Assembly (NCBI GenBank): GCA_945875545.1
Contig: CAMCKZ010000017.1
Location: forward strand, 1 to 44,205
Direction of reading: 5' to 3'
Source of the DNA: Polyangium aurulentum
Lineage (GTDB): Bacteria; Myxococcota_A; Polyangia; Polyangiales; Polyangiaceae
Length of the DNA: 44,205 nucleotides
Part shown: one piece after another, positions 1-8,545 of the stretch
Layout of the letters: every line of letters starts with the position of its first letter
Numbering within the stretch: the first letter of the stretch is position 1
Position numbers and translations under genes: made by a program
Notes under the pieces: model-generated
Told to the model about the DNA's origin: nothing
What the model saw: only the letters and a program-made list of their open reading frames with translations
Databases searched by the model: none

Positions 1-486
1 AGTCTCGTCGATCCTCAGGGCCGTGAGATGTGCCCCGATTTATCGTGGCGTCGCCTTCCTCAAAAGACGCGCAGCGCGGCCCTGCTTCACGGGAGTGCTC
101 ACGAGAGCGGCGTAGCGTTTGCTCTTCGCGCGTGCGCGGGCATGCCGGCGAGTGAACGCCTCGTGGTGCGCCTGCGCGAGGCCTATGTGCGAACGCCCGG
201 GGCCCGGGTGCTCGAGTGGCACCGAAGTCTCGGGCAGGCCGGCGTTGAGCCGTCGCCGCTCGTGCGCCTTAAAGTGGAACGCGGCGAGGGTGTGCCGCCC
301 ATCGAGGCGGTTCGCGCCCGCTTTAACGAGGGGTTTCGGCGAGACGATTCGCGGCCCTTGCTCTACGTCGAAGGCGACATAAAAAACGCCGAGCCCACCG
401 CAGCGGACCCGACGCTCGTGCGGCGCACAGGGAGCGATCGGCTCCAAGTGCGACTCACGTTCGAGGCGCAGGCGCTCACTCCGTAG
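1..486 (+). CDS. C-terminal part of an unrecognised protein (5' truncated by window edge)
   Basis: The frame is open from the first base, so the gene probably begins upstream; an internal ATG at 28 would give 152 residues. The visible part is Arg/Ala-rich with no signal peptide, membrane segment or domain that I recognise. It ends with TAG at 484-486 and overlaps the convergent cyclophilin gene by 11 bp. The reading frame is probably real, because the opposite-strand frame over the same bases shows nothing protein-like. The function is unknown. Confidence 0.5.
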   Translation, partial: SLVDPQGREMCPDLSWRRLPQKTRSAALLHGSAHESGVAFALRACAGMPASERLVVRLREAYVRTPGARVLEWHRSLGQAGVEPSPLVRLKVERGEGVPPIEAVRARFNEGFRRDDSRPLLYVEGDIKNAEPTAADPTLVRRTGSDRLQVRLTFEAQALTP

Positions 487-1051
487 GAACGGTTTCCGAG
501 CGGAAGATTTCGACGCGTTCGAGGGTGATGGTCGTCTTGGGCTTGTCGTTCGGGCCGCGATCGACGTGGGTGATCTTCGAGACGAGCGCGATGCCGGTCA
601 CGACTTTGCCGAAGACCGAGTGTTTGCGGTCCAGCCAAGCCGTCTCTTTTTCGGTGATGAAAAATTGCGAACCATTGGAGCCCGGGCCGGAGTTGGCCAT
701 CGACAAAACGCCGGGCCCATCGTGGCTGAGCGTGGCGTGGAATTCGTCTGCGAAACGGTAGCCGGGGCTCCCCGTTCCTTGGCCGAGGGGGCAGCCGCCC
801 TGAATCATGAAGTCGGGGATGACGCGGTGAAACACAGTGCCCGAGAACAGCGGCTTGCCGGCGGAGGCTTCGTTCGAGCGCGGGTGAACCCACTCTTGCG
901 TGCCGGTTGCGAGGCCCACAAAGTTGCGAACGGTTTTGGGGGCCTTCTCTTCTTCGAGGCGTGCCACCAAGTTGCCCATTGAGGTTACGAACCGTGCGTA
1001 AAGCTGGCCGGTGCCTTCAACGGAAATGTCTGGGAAAGTTGCCTGAGCCAT
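476..1051 (-). CDS. Cyclophilin-type peptidyl-prolyl cis-trans isomerase
   Basis: This 191-residue protein is a single cyclophilin domain that catalyses cis-trans isomerisation of X-Pro bonds. Family hallmarks are the catalytic-Arg motif FHRVIPDFMIQGG (residues 74-86, Arg76), MANSGPGSNGSQFFIT (118-133) and the Trp in AWLDRKHSVFGKV (138-150). There is no signal peptide, so it should be cytoplasmic. The start is supported by an AGGAGG-type ribosome binding site a few bases before the ATG. It stands alone on the minus strand, facing away from the FHA gene. It could be called ppiA or ppiB by annotation pipelines; the sequence does not decide between them. Confidence 0.95.
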   Translation of the reverse strand: MAQATFPDISVEGTGQLYARFVTSMGNLVARLEEEKAPKTVRNFVGLATGTQEWVHPRSNEASAGKPLFSGTVFHRVIPDFMIQGGCPLGQGTGSPGYRFADEFHATLSHDGPGVLSMANSGPGSNGSQFFITEKETAWLDRKHSVFGKVVTGIALVSKITHVDRGPNDKPKTTITLERVEIFRSETVPTE

Positions 1052-1268
1052 GAATCCTCCTGCCGAATAAGCGGCGCTTGTTCCCTATACGCCGTTGAAA
1101 AAAAGAGTGCGGAGATAAAGTGCGTGATCGCGGCAAAACCTGTGTGTTTGCCGCCGGAGGCAGCCTGCCCCTGATTCGTCCCGCCGGTAGCAATTCCTGG
1201 GCAATGAAATGGCGGCACCATTTCGCCGAGCGTCCGGGTATAATGCGCACCCTCATGAGGAGCCCACT

Positions 1269-2423
1269 GTGATCATTTGCCCGAGCTGCGGCACAGAAAA
1301 CCAGGAGCATTTCCGGTTCTGCCAAGGATGCGGTCTGGATATTTCGAACGCTCCACGCGGGCGCGTCAACGCGGCGGCGGTGCCGTTGAAGACGGAGACC
1401 ACCGTCGAAGCCCAGGTCGAAACTCCTGCCGCGGAGGCTCCCAGCGAGGCACCTCCCGAGGCCTTGCACACCCCGCCCGCGCCCATGGTCGTCGCTCGCC
1501 CGGCGCACGTTGAGCCCGCCGCCTCCTCGCATGTGTGCGCGGTTTGCAGCTACGAGAACACCACTGGAAATGTCTTTTGCGGGGGCTGCGGCACGCGAAT
1601 GCCTCCCCCCGTGGCCGCTGCACCTGCCGCACCTGCCGCGCCCGACGCGGCTCTCGCGCCCACCGCGGTGCCTGCTTTTGCGCACGCCCCGAGCCTCGCG
1701 CCGGTGGCTTCTGCCGCCGATTTTGTCCACGACCGAGCCCTCGATCGCACCTCGCTCGGGGGAATTTCGCCCCTCGCCGCGCCGGCGAAATCCGTGCGAT
1801 TCTCCCTCACGCTGCTTCGCGTCGATGGCACCGACGCCGGGGTTTTTTCCTCCACGGAGAGCGTCGTCACCGTCGGGCGCCAAACCGGCGGCGTCTTCTC
1901 CAGCGACGCAACGTTGTCTCCGCTGCATGCCAAATTTGACTACCGCGGCGGGGGGCTATTTGTCACCGATTGCGCGTCTCTGAACGGCGTCTATCGGCGG
2001 CTCGTTCGCAACGTTCCGGCGCTCTTGGAGCACCTTGAGGGCTTCCGGATTGGCCAAGAAATTCTCCGCTACGAAGTCGTGCGCGACGGCGACGTCGGCA
2101 ACGAAGTGCGTACCCTCGGGTCTCCTCGCCACGGGGTGGCTGCGCGAATTGTGAGCATTGTAGGCCGCGGCGACTACGGAAACGCATTTTCGATCCCACC
2201 GACGGGCCTGCTTTTTGGCCGCGAGCGAGGGCACGTATTGTTTCCGGAAGACGGTTACGTTTCCGGGCTCCACTGCCGGATTCACCACGAGGGAATGAGT
2301 GCATTCCTCACGGACTTGGGCTCGTCCAACGGCACGTACATACGCCTTCGCGCCGAGACCGAGGTCGGGGCCGGCGACGTGCTCCTCATGGGGCAGCAAC
2401 TATTCCGCGTAGGCCTCGCATGA
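1269..2423 (+). CDS. Double zinc-ribbon, double FHA-domain protein
   Basis: The protein has 384 residues from a GTG at 1269. I prefer this start to the in-frame ATG at 1209 because a GAGGAG site lies just before it and the first zinc ribbon begins at once. Order: zinc ribbon 1 (Cys4, Cys7, Cys18, Cys21), an Ala/Pro linker, zinc ribbon 2 (about residues 90-107, CAVC and CGGC), another linker, a degenerate FHA domain (about 176-275, with VGRQ and SLNG) and a canonical FHA domain (about 285-384, with FGRE, SGLHC and SSNGTY). FHA domains bind phosphothreonine peptides, so it probably takes part in Ser/Thr-kinase signalling, a style common in Myxococcota. No kinase is nearby. Its stop overlaps the Nudix gene (ATGA), implying co-translation. 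Confidence 0.9.
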   Translation: MIICPSCGTENQEHFRFCQGCGLDISNAPRGRVNAAAVPLKTETTVEAQVETPAAEAPSEAPPEALHTPPAPMVVARPAHVEPAASSHVCAVCSYENTTGNVFCGGCGTRMPPPVAAAPAAPAAPDAALAPTAVPAFAHAPSLAPVASAADFVHDRALDRTSLGGISPLAAPAKSVRFSLTLLRVDGTDAGVFSSTESVVTVGRQTGGVFSSDATLSPLHAKFDYRGGGLFVTDCASLNGVYRRLVRNVPALLEHLEGFRIGQEILRYEVVRDGDVGNEVRTLGSPRHGVAARIVSIVGRGDYGNAFSIPPTGLLFGRERGHVLFPEDGYVSGLHCRIHHEGMSAFLTDLGSSNGTYIRLRAETEVGAGDVLLMGQQLFRVGLA

Positions 2424-2869
2424 TCCGGAGCGACGACGCGGGCCGGCCACTTGTGCGCGTGGTCGCCGCGATGGTCGAACGCGATGGTCGCTATTTGCTC
2501 ACGCAGCGACGAAGTACGGCCGTTCTCCCGCTTTTGTGGGAATTTCCAGGGGGAAAAGTCGAGCGCGGCGAGACAGACGCCGATGCCCTGCGGCGCGAAG
2601 TGCGCCATCGTTTGACCATCGAGCTGACGGTCGGCGCGATGGTTTCGTCGGTACGCCACGCCTACGAGTTCTACGACCTGGAGCTGCACCTCTACGAGTG
2701 TTGGCTTGAGGCGGACACCATCTTGGTGCCCCACACGGTGAACGCGCTCGCGTGGGCACGCAGCGGCGAGTTCGACCAATACGCTTTCACGCCCGCCGAC
2801 GAGCGGTCGATGGCGTTGCTGCTCGGCCTCGTCGAAGAGCGAGCCTCAAAGCCTCGCGTCGCCAGGTAG
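2420..2869 (+). CDS. Nudix-fold protein with a degenerate Nudix box
   Basis: The 149-residue protein has a MutT/Nudix fold: VVAAMVERDGRYLLTQR leads into WEFPGGKVERGET. The Nudix box should read GX5EX7REUXEEXGU. Here residues 59-67 are REVRHRLTI, so the paired metal-binding glutamates are replaced by His63 and Arg64 and the glycine by Thr66. The rest, including GGK..GE and Arg59-Glu60, is intact. Family knowledge predicts weak or no pyrophosphohydrolase activity; a nucleotide-binding or regulatory role is possible but inferred. It overlaps the FHA gene by 4 bp (ATGA) and is the last gene of that pair. Confidence 0.85.
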   Translation: MIRSDDAGRPLVRVVAAMVERDGRYLLTQRRSTAVLPLLWEFPGGKVERGETDADALRREVRHRLTIELTVGAMVSSVRHAYEFYDLELHLYECWLEADTILVPHTVNALAWARSGEFDQYAFTPADERSMALLLGLVEERASKPRVAR

Positions 2870-3139
2870 CGCGGGCCGAGAAGTGTGCTGCGAAACGCGG
2901 ACGCTCCTAAAGCCAGGACAGGCGGAGCTAGGGCTGTTTTAGAAGAGCGGGCTCTGTATTTTGACGACGCAAAACCCCATCCTATCCGATTCTGCTTCGC
3001 ACAATAGGCGATGGGTTCCCGACGATTTGGGGCGGCCCGCCGTTTCCCAGCCGCCTAGCGGTTTTCGTCGAGATAGACCCCCATCGGGGTATTCGACCGA
3101 CGGGATTTGGCGCGCAGCAGGAAGGTGACCGGCGAGGGT
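2870..3139. other. Convergent intergenic gap
   Basis: This 270 bp lies between the Nudix gene and the convergent four-repeat protein gene. I see no credible ORF. ACCCC-CATC-GGGGT near 3086-3099 could form a 5-bp hairpin, but it has no T-tract, so I do not call a terminator. Confidence 0.4.
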
Positions 3140-4240
3140 CTAGTTCGGCGAACCCTTGACGCGCTTGATCATGGCCCACTCTTGCTCGTAGGCCGCGTGG
3201 TTTGTGCGAACGACGTCGAGATTTTGAAGGTTCGTGGCGTTCTCTTCGAGGCGCGCAAGTTCCTCCATTTGTTGAGAAATATCGCCGAGACCGTCGCATA
3301 GCGACGACAAGATCGTCTCGTCCACCTCTGTGCGCGCCTTACCCGCGAAATGTTTTGCGTATTCCGCAAACAGTTGGTTGGCGGCTTCGCCGAGCGCTCC
3401 CATAATGTCGCCGAGGGGGGTTGTCTTTCGCAGTTCGCGAATGGCCACGAGCTCCACGTCGTAGGCCTTGCGACGCTCTTCGACGACCTCGATGTTCTTC
3501 GCGTGCCAGTCGACGAAAAAACCTTGGGCGCTGATGTGGCGCATTTTTCGCTCGATGGAATCGAGGTTAGCGACGACGCGCGCGAGCAGCGCTGGCCGCC
3601 GCGATGCGCGCGACTTGTTGGCGAACTGTTCGGTGTAGACAGCGAACTGGCCATTCGCGAGACCACTGAGGCGACCGGCCTGCTGCTCGAGGGTTCCGCC
3701 GGATTGCGCCTTCTCAACTTCGCCGCGCTCCGCGGAGTACATATTGAGATTTTGCCGCACGACCTCGAGGTCTTTGTCGAAGACGGGATCGCGTTCGCGC
3801 TTACGAATGACGAGCATTTTGCTCTCGATGCTCTCGAGGTCGGTGACCATTTCTGCGAGAAAAGAGAGATCGCGCGTGTCGCGCCCGAGGTTCGCGAAGT
3901 GCCGCGAATAGCGCGCAAAAACGAAGTTTGCTTTCGCCGCGAGGATGCCAAAAGCCTCTTGCGCCGGACTCGCCAAACGCGCGCGCTGCACCTGCGTCAC
4001 TTCTTCAGAAAACATCTTTCGCATGGCCTCCGCGGACGCGCGGCCCTCGGCAAGATCGCGACCGCGTGCCACGGCAGGAATCTGATCGACGCGCGCGATG
4101 ATGTCGTCGACGCGGCGGACCATTTGTTCGAGGGCGGCGAGGTCGCGCGTGGGGCGAGGCTGCCCGGCGAAGTCGCGCTCGTAGGTGGCGTCGAGGTCTG
4201 CGAGTTCCGATTGAATGCGTTCAAGAAACGGGGTGGCCAT
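3140..4240 (-). CDS. Unrecognised all-helical protein with four ~91-residue repeats
   Basis: The 366-residue protein has no recognised family, signal peptide or membrane segment. It contains four copies of a Y-x3-F-A-x3-R signature: YERDFAGQPR (20-29), YSRHFANLGR (111-120), YTEQFANKSR (202-211) and YAKHFAGKAR (294-303). Spacing is 91, 91 and 92 residues. Each is followed by a leucine-rich segment with a Leu-x2-Ile/Val-x3-Met pattern and ends with a conserved VVR/VVE-like helix. The composition (Glu, Arg, Lys, Ala, Leu) predicts helical bundles of spectrin-repeat type. The start ATG lies 6 bp from a perfect 12-bp palindrome (4247-4258). A structural or scaffolding role is only a guess. Confidence 0.75.
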   Translation of the reverse strand: MATPFLERIQSELADLDATYERDFAGQPRPTRDLAALEQMVRRVDDIIARVDQIPAVARGRDLAEGRASAEAMRKMFSEEVTQVQRARLASPAQEAFGILAAKANFVFARYSRHFANLGRDTRDLSFLAEMVTDLESIESKMLVIRKRERDPVFDKDLEVVRQNLNMYSAERGEVEKAQSGGTLEQQAGRLSGLANGQFAVYTEQFANKSRASRRPALLARVVANLDSIERKMRHISAQGFFVDWHAKNIEVVEERRKAYDVELVAIRELRKTTPLGDIMGALGEAANQLFAEYAKHFAGKARTEVDETILSSLCDGLGDISQQMEELARLEENATNLQNLDVVRTNHAAYEQEWAMIKRVKGSPN

Positions 4241-4246
4241 GCGCCA

Positions 4247-4258
4247 TGCGCTAGCGCA
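4247..4258. repeat. 12-bp perfect palindrome at the 5' end of the four-repeat gene
   Basis: TGCGCTAGCGCA sits 7-18 bases upstream of the minus-strand start codon. Its inner ten bases recur at 19525-19534, in the leader upstream of rimP. It could be an operator or a hairpin over the ribosome binding region, but a chance match is not excluded. Confidence 0.3.
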
Positions 4259-4349
4259 GTTTTTCGCATCGGGAACCCCCCTTGGAATTCTCTACGCGCG
4301 CCGCAGGTTCGAGTTCTCCGCGCGGCACGCTGTCTCGCCCCCGCGCCCC

Positions 4350-6443
4350 CTAACGTTCAGCAAAAATGCGCGTTTGCCGCGGTGGAATGAGGGCCTGCGT
4401 GCCGAGGTGCGAGGTGCCCTCCACGAGCTCTTGGAGGGGCGTTGCCGGTAGTCCCGTGACGGTTGCGGCCGCATCCCCGCGGTTGATGGCCACGTAGACC
4501 CCATCTCCCGTGGTGCTGACCCGGTAAAGCCAGGTGTCGTTCGCGACGGCCACGGTCTGCCGCGTGCCGCGTCTCAACGCCGGATGCGCGCCGCGAATTG
4601 CGAAGAGTTTCGCTACGCGATCCCGCAGCCACGTTTGATTCGCGCTCAAACCCGACCACGGCATGAACCGCCGATTGTCCGGGTCACCAGCGCCCGCCAA
4701 TCCGACTTCGTCGCCGTAGTAAACGAGGGGCGCGCCCTTGGTGGTGGCGAGAAGCGCGAACCCATTGGCGACGCGCTCGTAGGCCTCGCGTTCGGCGGGC
4801 CCGGGCATGGGCGGCGACTGCCAAGCGCGGTCTTTTCCGTCGGCCGATTGGTTGTCTCCCCAAGGGCGCGTGTTCGCCGCGAGGTGAATAATGCGGGGCA
4901 AATCGTGGTTGCCGATGAACGTGCTCATGATCGCCTGAGGCCCGTAAAAACCCTCGTTTCCATCAAGAAAAGCCGCCATGTCCGCGAGGCGCATCGTGCG
5001 CATGATGAGGCCCTCGACCACGTGCCGACGGCCGGGAAAATCGAACTGGCCATCGAGCTTGGTGGCCGGGTCCACGTAGGCGCGAAGGGCATCGCGGCTC
5101 CCAAAATCGTAAGTCTCGCCGACCATGTAAAAGCGCTGCCGCGGAGTTTGGAGTGGAACGACCTCGGCCTGAATGCGCGCGCGCAGCTCCGTCAACCAAC
5201 TCGGATCCACGTGCTTGATGGCGTCGAGACGGAAGCCATCGATGCCCACTTGCTTCGCCCATTCGATGGCGTTCGTGACGCTGTACGCGCGCGCGGATCC
5301 ATTCGTGAAATTCCAGTGCGGCAGGTAGTCGGTGAACCAGCAGCGCTCGCGATCGGGCATGGAATCCCACGAGCACCCTTGGCCGCAAATGCAATTCCCG
5401 CCGCGCCCATTGCTATTGGGCCAGAACCAGTCCGCATGCTGCGCGAAGATGCCCGACGACACGTGGGCGTGCACCATCGCGTAGTCGAAGAGAACCTTGA
5501 GCCCCTTGGCATGCGCCTTCGTGACGACGGCCTTCAATTCGTCGAGGGTGCCGAAACAGTTTTCGTGCTGCAACGATGCCGGATTGCTGTTGTCTAGTTT
5601 TGGCCAATACCCGTGATATCCAGAGTAATACTTATCGTCGCCGCCCACTCCCCGGCCACGCTCCGCCGTGTTGTCGAGAGGCACGGTTAGCCAGAGCGTG
5701 TTGACGCCTAAACCATTGAAATAATTAGCATCAATCTTCTGCGCGATGCCCGCCCAATCGCCGCCTTGGTAGGCCGCGATGGGGGCCGACACCCCGCTGA
5801 CCGCGCAGTTGTTGGCCGCATTGCCGTCCAAAAAACGATCGACGAAGGCGAAATAGATGACCGCGTCGCGCCAGTCAAAAACCCCCGCGGGTGGCGGGGC
5901 CGGCTCGTTGCACGTGAAGGTCGTGCAGGTCGTGGGCGCGAGAACATTGTTCACGTTGCCCGACGCATCGGTCTGCGTCGGCTTCGATGCGTCGACGCGC
6001 CACTCGGTGCCGTTGATGACAAACTTCATGAGCGAAGGTCGCCCGTAAGGCACCGTGATCGTCGCGGCCCATTCGTCCGAGGCCGCACCCGTGGACCGGC
6101 GCATCGCCACCCCCTGCTGCCACGTGGCCTCGCCCCCAAAGTCGCCCCGCACTTCAACCGACGTCTCACCGCTGTATGCATACGTCACATCCGCAGCACA
6201 TCCTTTGTAATCGTCTGGGCACACGGGAACCGGAGAGCCTGCATCCACCGCTGGAATGGGGTCGGGCCCGGACGTCGAACCGGAGCCGTAGGACCCGCCG
6301 CTGCCCCCATAGCCCGGGTCGAACGTCGGTGGATCCGGGGGACGGCTGTCGTCCCGATGGCGAAGTGCAGCGTCTCCGCAGGCCGCCAAAATCGCGAACA
6401 GCGGAAGAAAAACCAGAGGAAAAAACGTCACTTGTCGAGGCAT
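4350..6443 (-). CDS. GH13 alpha-amylase-family lipoprotein
   Basis: The 697-residue protein begins with a signal peptide and lipobox (FAILAAC, Cys22), so it is probably anchored to the envelope. A Gly/Ser/Pro linker follows, then an immunoglobulin-like carbohydrate-binding segment (about 75-175) and a GH13 barrel. Conserved regions: I (D320-x4-H325), II (GFRLDAIKH, nucleophile Asp407), III (GETYDFG, acid/base Glu443), IV (GNHD, Asp514). All catalytic residues are present, so it should hydrolyse alpha-1,4-glucans; exact substrate unknown. A four-Cys insert (351, 353, 357, 368) lies between regions I and II and is shared with the upstream paralogue. Its ATG lies 16 bp inside the end of that paralogue, so the two are one operon. 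Confidence 0.92.
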   Translation of the reverse strand: MPRQVTFFPLVFLPLFAILAACGDAALRHRDDSRPPDPPTFDPGYGGSGGSYGSGSTSGPDPIPAVDAGSPVPVCPDDYKGCAADVTYAYSGETSVEVRGDFGGEATWQQGVAMRRSTGAASDEWAATITVPYGRPSLMKFVINGTEWRVDASKPTQTDASGNVNNVLAPTTCTTFTCNEPAPPPAGVFDWRDAVIYFAFVDRFLDGNAANNCAVSGVSAPIAAYQGGDWAGIAQKIDANYFNGLGVNTLWLTVPLDNTAERGRGVGGDDKYYSGYHGYWPKLDNSNPASLQHENCFGTLDELKAVVTKAHAKGLKVLFDYAMVHAHVSSGIFAQHADWFWPNSNGRGGNCICGQGCSWDSMPDRERCWFTDYLPHWNFTNGSARAYSVTNAIEWAKQVGIDGFRLDAIKHVDPSWLTELRARIQAEVVPLQTPRQRFYMVGETYDFGSRDALRAYVDPATKLDGQFDFPGRRHVVEGLIMRTMRLADMAAFLDGNEGFYGPQAIMSTFIGNHDLPRIIHLAANTRPWGDNQSADGKDRAWQSPPMPGPAEREAYERVANGFALLATTKGAPLVYYGDEVGLAGAGDPDNRRFMPWSGLSANQTWLRDRVAKLFAIRGAHPALRRGTRQTVAVANDTWLYRVSTTGDGVYVAINRGDAAATVTGLPATPLQELVEGTSHLGTQALIPPRQTRIFAER

Positions 6444-8545
6444 GGGGAATCCGATGGAAGCCAGATTTCGAAGGTTCTGACGGCGCCCTTTGGGATTGTC
6501 AACTCATCTCTGAGTGACGTTATGCCGCCTTGGAAAAAGCCGCGTGAAGCCCGGTTGTATGGAGCAGCCATAGTTAGACGAATATCGCTCGTGGGTGCCC
6601 TGGCCAAGACGGCGAGAGCGAAATCTTCGCCGACGCGGCGACCGAGAACCAAGGCCTCGCTCGTGGCGTGGAGCACGTCAAAAGAACCCCGACGAAGCGG
6701 CGCGCTGCATCGACGCAGCTGCCCCAGTTGCTGAAGATGACGCTCCAACAAAGTGGCCTCGACGGGCAATGAGTCGCGGGCCGGAAGGGGCCTTCGCGTC
6801 ACCGGATCGCCGGTGCCCGGAAGACCCAGTTCGTCGCCCTGGTACAAAAATGGAAACCCCGGAAGGGTGTAGAGTGCAGTGAACCCGAGGCGAAGCTTCG
6901 CCCAGGTCGCCGGGTCGGTGGAAAAGTCTTCCGTCACGAAGCGCCCGGCGGAACTCCCAGACGCCACAGAGGCGCTCCGGGCTACGTCGTGGTTGCCCAG
7001 AAACGTGGCCATTACTGCCCCTGAGGAGCCCCAAGAAGCCTCTCCGCGGGCGACGGCCTCGGTCACCCACGACAGGGGCGCAGACTCGCTTAGAAACGCC
7101 CCGCGGAGGGCCCAAAAAAGAGGGAAGTGAAACGTGCTCGAAAGACCAAACGGGCCAAGATGATAGCGAAGCGCGTCGTAGGCATCGGGGCCCGTGAAGA
7201 TTTCGCCGAGGGCCAAGAGGTCGGGGCTTCCCGCCGCCGAGGTGTCGCGCAGGCGCTGGATGATGGCGCGGGTTGCGCCGCGTGGCATCATCGGCACCGC
7301 ATCGATGCGCACGCCGTCGAAGGAAAAACGCTCAAGCCAACGCGCGGTCGCGGCGGTCATCGCCTCGGCGGCGTCGTGGTTGTCCCAGTTCACGTCGGGC
7401 AAATACGGGGCGAACCAGCAGCGTTCCTGCGCCGTGTCCCACGGGCAGCGCGCGTCTCCGCAGGTGCAGCTTCCCGGCGTGCCGTTGAACCAACCGTCGC
7501 CGGCGTGGGCCCTCCAAAACGGATGCTCGTCGTGCACATGGTTCGGCACCACGTCGAGGATGACGCGAATCCCGCGGCGGTGCGCCTCGGAAAGCTGCTC
7601 GCGCAGGTTGTCGTCGGTGCCAAGGCTCTCGTCGATGGCGTCGGCGGAAGCGGCCCAATACCCGTGGTAGCCCGTCCCCTCGGCGCCCTCTCCGATGTCA
7701 AAAGAGGAACGTGTATTCTGCACAATGGGCATCAGCCACAGCGTGTTGACCCCGAGGGCCTCAAACGTACCGCGCCGCAGTTCCGCGACCACGCCGGAGA
7801 GCCGTCCGCCGGCGCGCGCCGCGAGGGATGCGGGCATGGCAAGGGCCGCCCCACCTTCGCCGCGAAAGCGATCGGGCAAAATTTGATAGCCCACGCGATC
7901 GCTGTCGGTGAGGCCGTCGGTCCATACAAATGATCGCCGGTCGACGCGCCGGCCCAGGGCATCGGTGGCCTCCACGCGGAACGCGAACCTCTTCGCGGAA
8001 GGCTCGGCGAGGGTCACCGCGAACTCCCCCTGAACCCCATGGGGCACTGGGATTTCGCTGACGTTTCCCGTTTCCTCGTCGCGAAGCGCAAGCCTCGTAA
8101 ACGGGGTTCCGTCGGACGATGGCGACAAGACCGCCGTGAAGCGAAGCGCCGAGGCCTCGATGCGCACCTCGGCGATCGCCAGTTGCGGAAGCGTGCAGTC
8201 TGCAACATCGCGCCGGCTCACGGGCCTTCCTTCGAAGGTCTCCTCGAGGGGTGCCGTGAGGTCTCGAACCCACACGCCATCGCGAATGAACGCGTAGCGA
8301 ACCGGGCCCGCGCCGAGTTTGCGCTCGCCCATGAACCAGCCGTCCGAGCGCGCCTCAAGGCTCACGCCGGGGCGCGCGAAACCGTTCCACGAGCCCACCA
8401 ACTCCACGCGACTTTGAGGGCCTGGGGGACGAATCCAAAACCGCTCGATACACGCCGAATCGACAGCCGCGACAGGCGTGCAACCACTTGAAACTATTGC
8501 GAAAAAAAGAACATGGTGACGCAGCATGTTCCGGGGCCCACTCAC
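6428..8545 (-). CDS. Second GH13 alpha-amylase-family lipoprotein
   Basis: The 705-residue paralogue of the downstream amylase also starts with a lipoprotein signal (IVSSGC, Cys22). The start is either GTG at 8545, overlapping the stop of the previous gene (GTGA), or ATG at 8527; both leave the lipobox intact. A CBM48-like N-terminal segment (VELVGSWNGF, about 47-56) precedes the barrel. Catalytic motifs: DVVPNH (331-336), GVRIDAV (Asp415), GEIF (Glu448), GNHD (Asp520). The four-Cys insert is again present (360, 362, 367, 376). Divergence between the two copies suggests different glucan or oligosaccharide preferences. Three copies of the dispersed palindrome lie inside this gene. Confidence 0.92.
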   Translation of the reverse strand: MSGPRNMLRHHVLFFAIVSSGCTPVAAVDSACIERFWIRPPGPQSRVELVGSWNGFARPGVSLEARSDGWFMGERKLGAGPVRYAFIRDGVWVRDLTAPLEETFEGRPVSRRDVADCTLPQLAIAEVRIEASALRFTAVLSPSSDGTPFTRLALRDEETGNVSEIPVPHGVQGEFAVTLAEPSAKRFAFRVEATDALGRRVDRRSFVWTDGLTDSDRVGYQILPDRFRGEGGAALAMPASLAARAGGRLSGVVAELRRGTFEALGVNTLWLMPIVQNTRSSFDIGEGAEGTGYHGYWAASADAIDESLGTDDNLREQLSEAHRRGIRVILDVVPNHVHDEHPFWRAHAGDGWFNGTPGSCTCGDARCPWDTAQERCWFAPYLPDVNWDNHDAAEAMTAATARWLERFSFDGVRIDAVPMMPRGATRAIIQRLRDTSAAGSPDLLALGEIFTGPDAYDALRYHLGPFGLSSTFHFPLFWALRGAFLSESAPLSWVTEAVARGEASWGSSGAVMATFLGNHDVARSASVASGSSAGRFVTEDFSTDPATWAKLRLGFTALYTLPGFPFLYQGDELGLPGTGDPVTRRPLPARDSLPVEATLLERHLQQLGQLRRCSAPLRRGSFDVLHATSEALVLGRRVGEDFALAVLARAPTSDIRLTMAAPYNRASRGFFQGGITSLRDELTIPKGAVRTFEIWLPSDSPCLDK
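6869..6879. repeat. Dispersed palindrome copy 1: TGTA-GAG-TGCA
   Basis: In the 705-residue amylase (minus strand), encoding TALYT with ACT GCA CTC TAC. Confidence 0.8.
7712..7722. repeat. Dispersed palindrome copy 2: TGTA-TTC-TGCA
   Basis: Same amylase gene, encoding VQNT with GTG CAG AAT ACA. Confidence 0.8.
8194..8204. repeat. Dispersed palindrome copy 3: TGCA-GTC-TGCA
   Basis: Same amylase gene, encoding VADCT with GTT GCA GAC TGC ACG. Confidence 0.8.

Noticed and set aside
3350-4390. 346-codon plus-strand frame opposite the four-repeat protein
   Set aside because: The minus-strand frame has regular repeats with fixed spacing, a signature of a true protein; the plus-strand frame does not.
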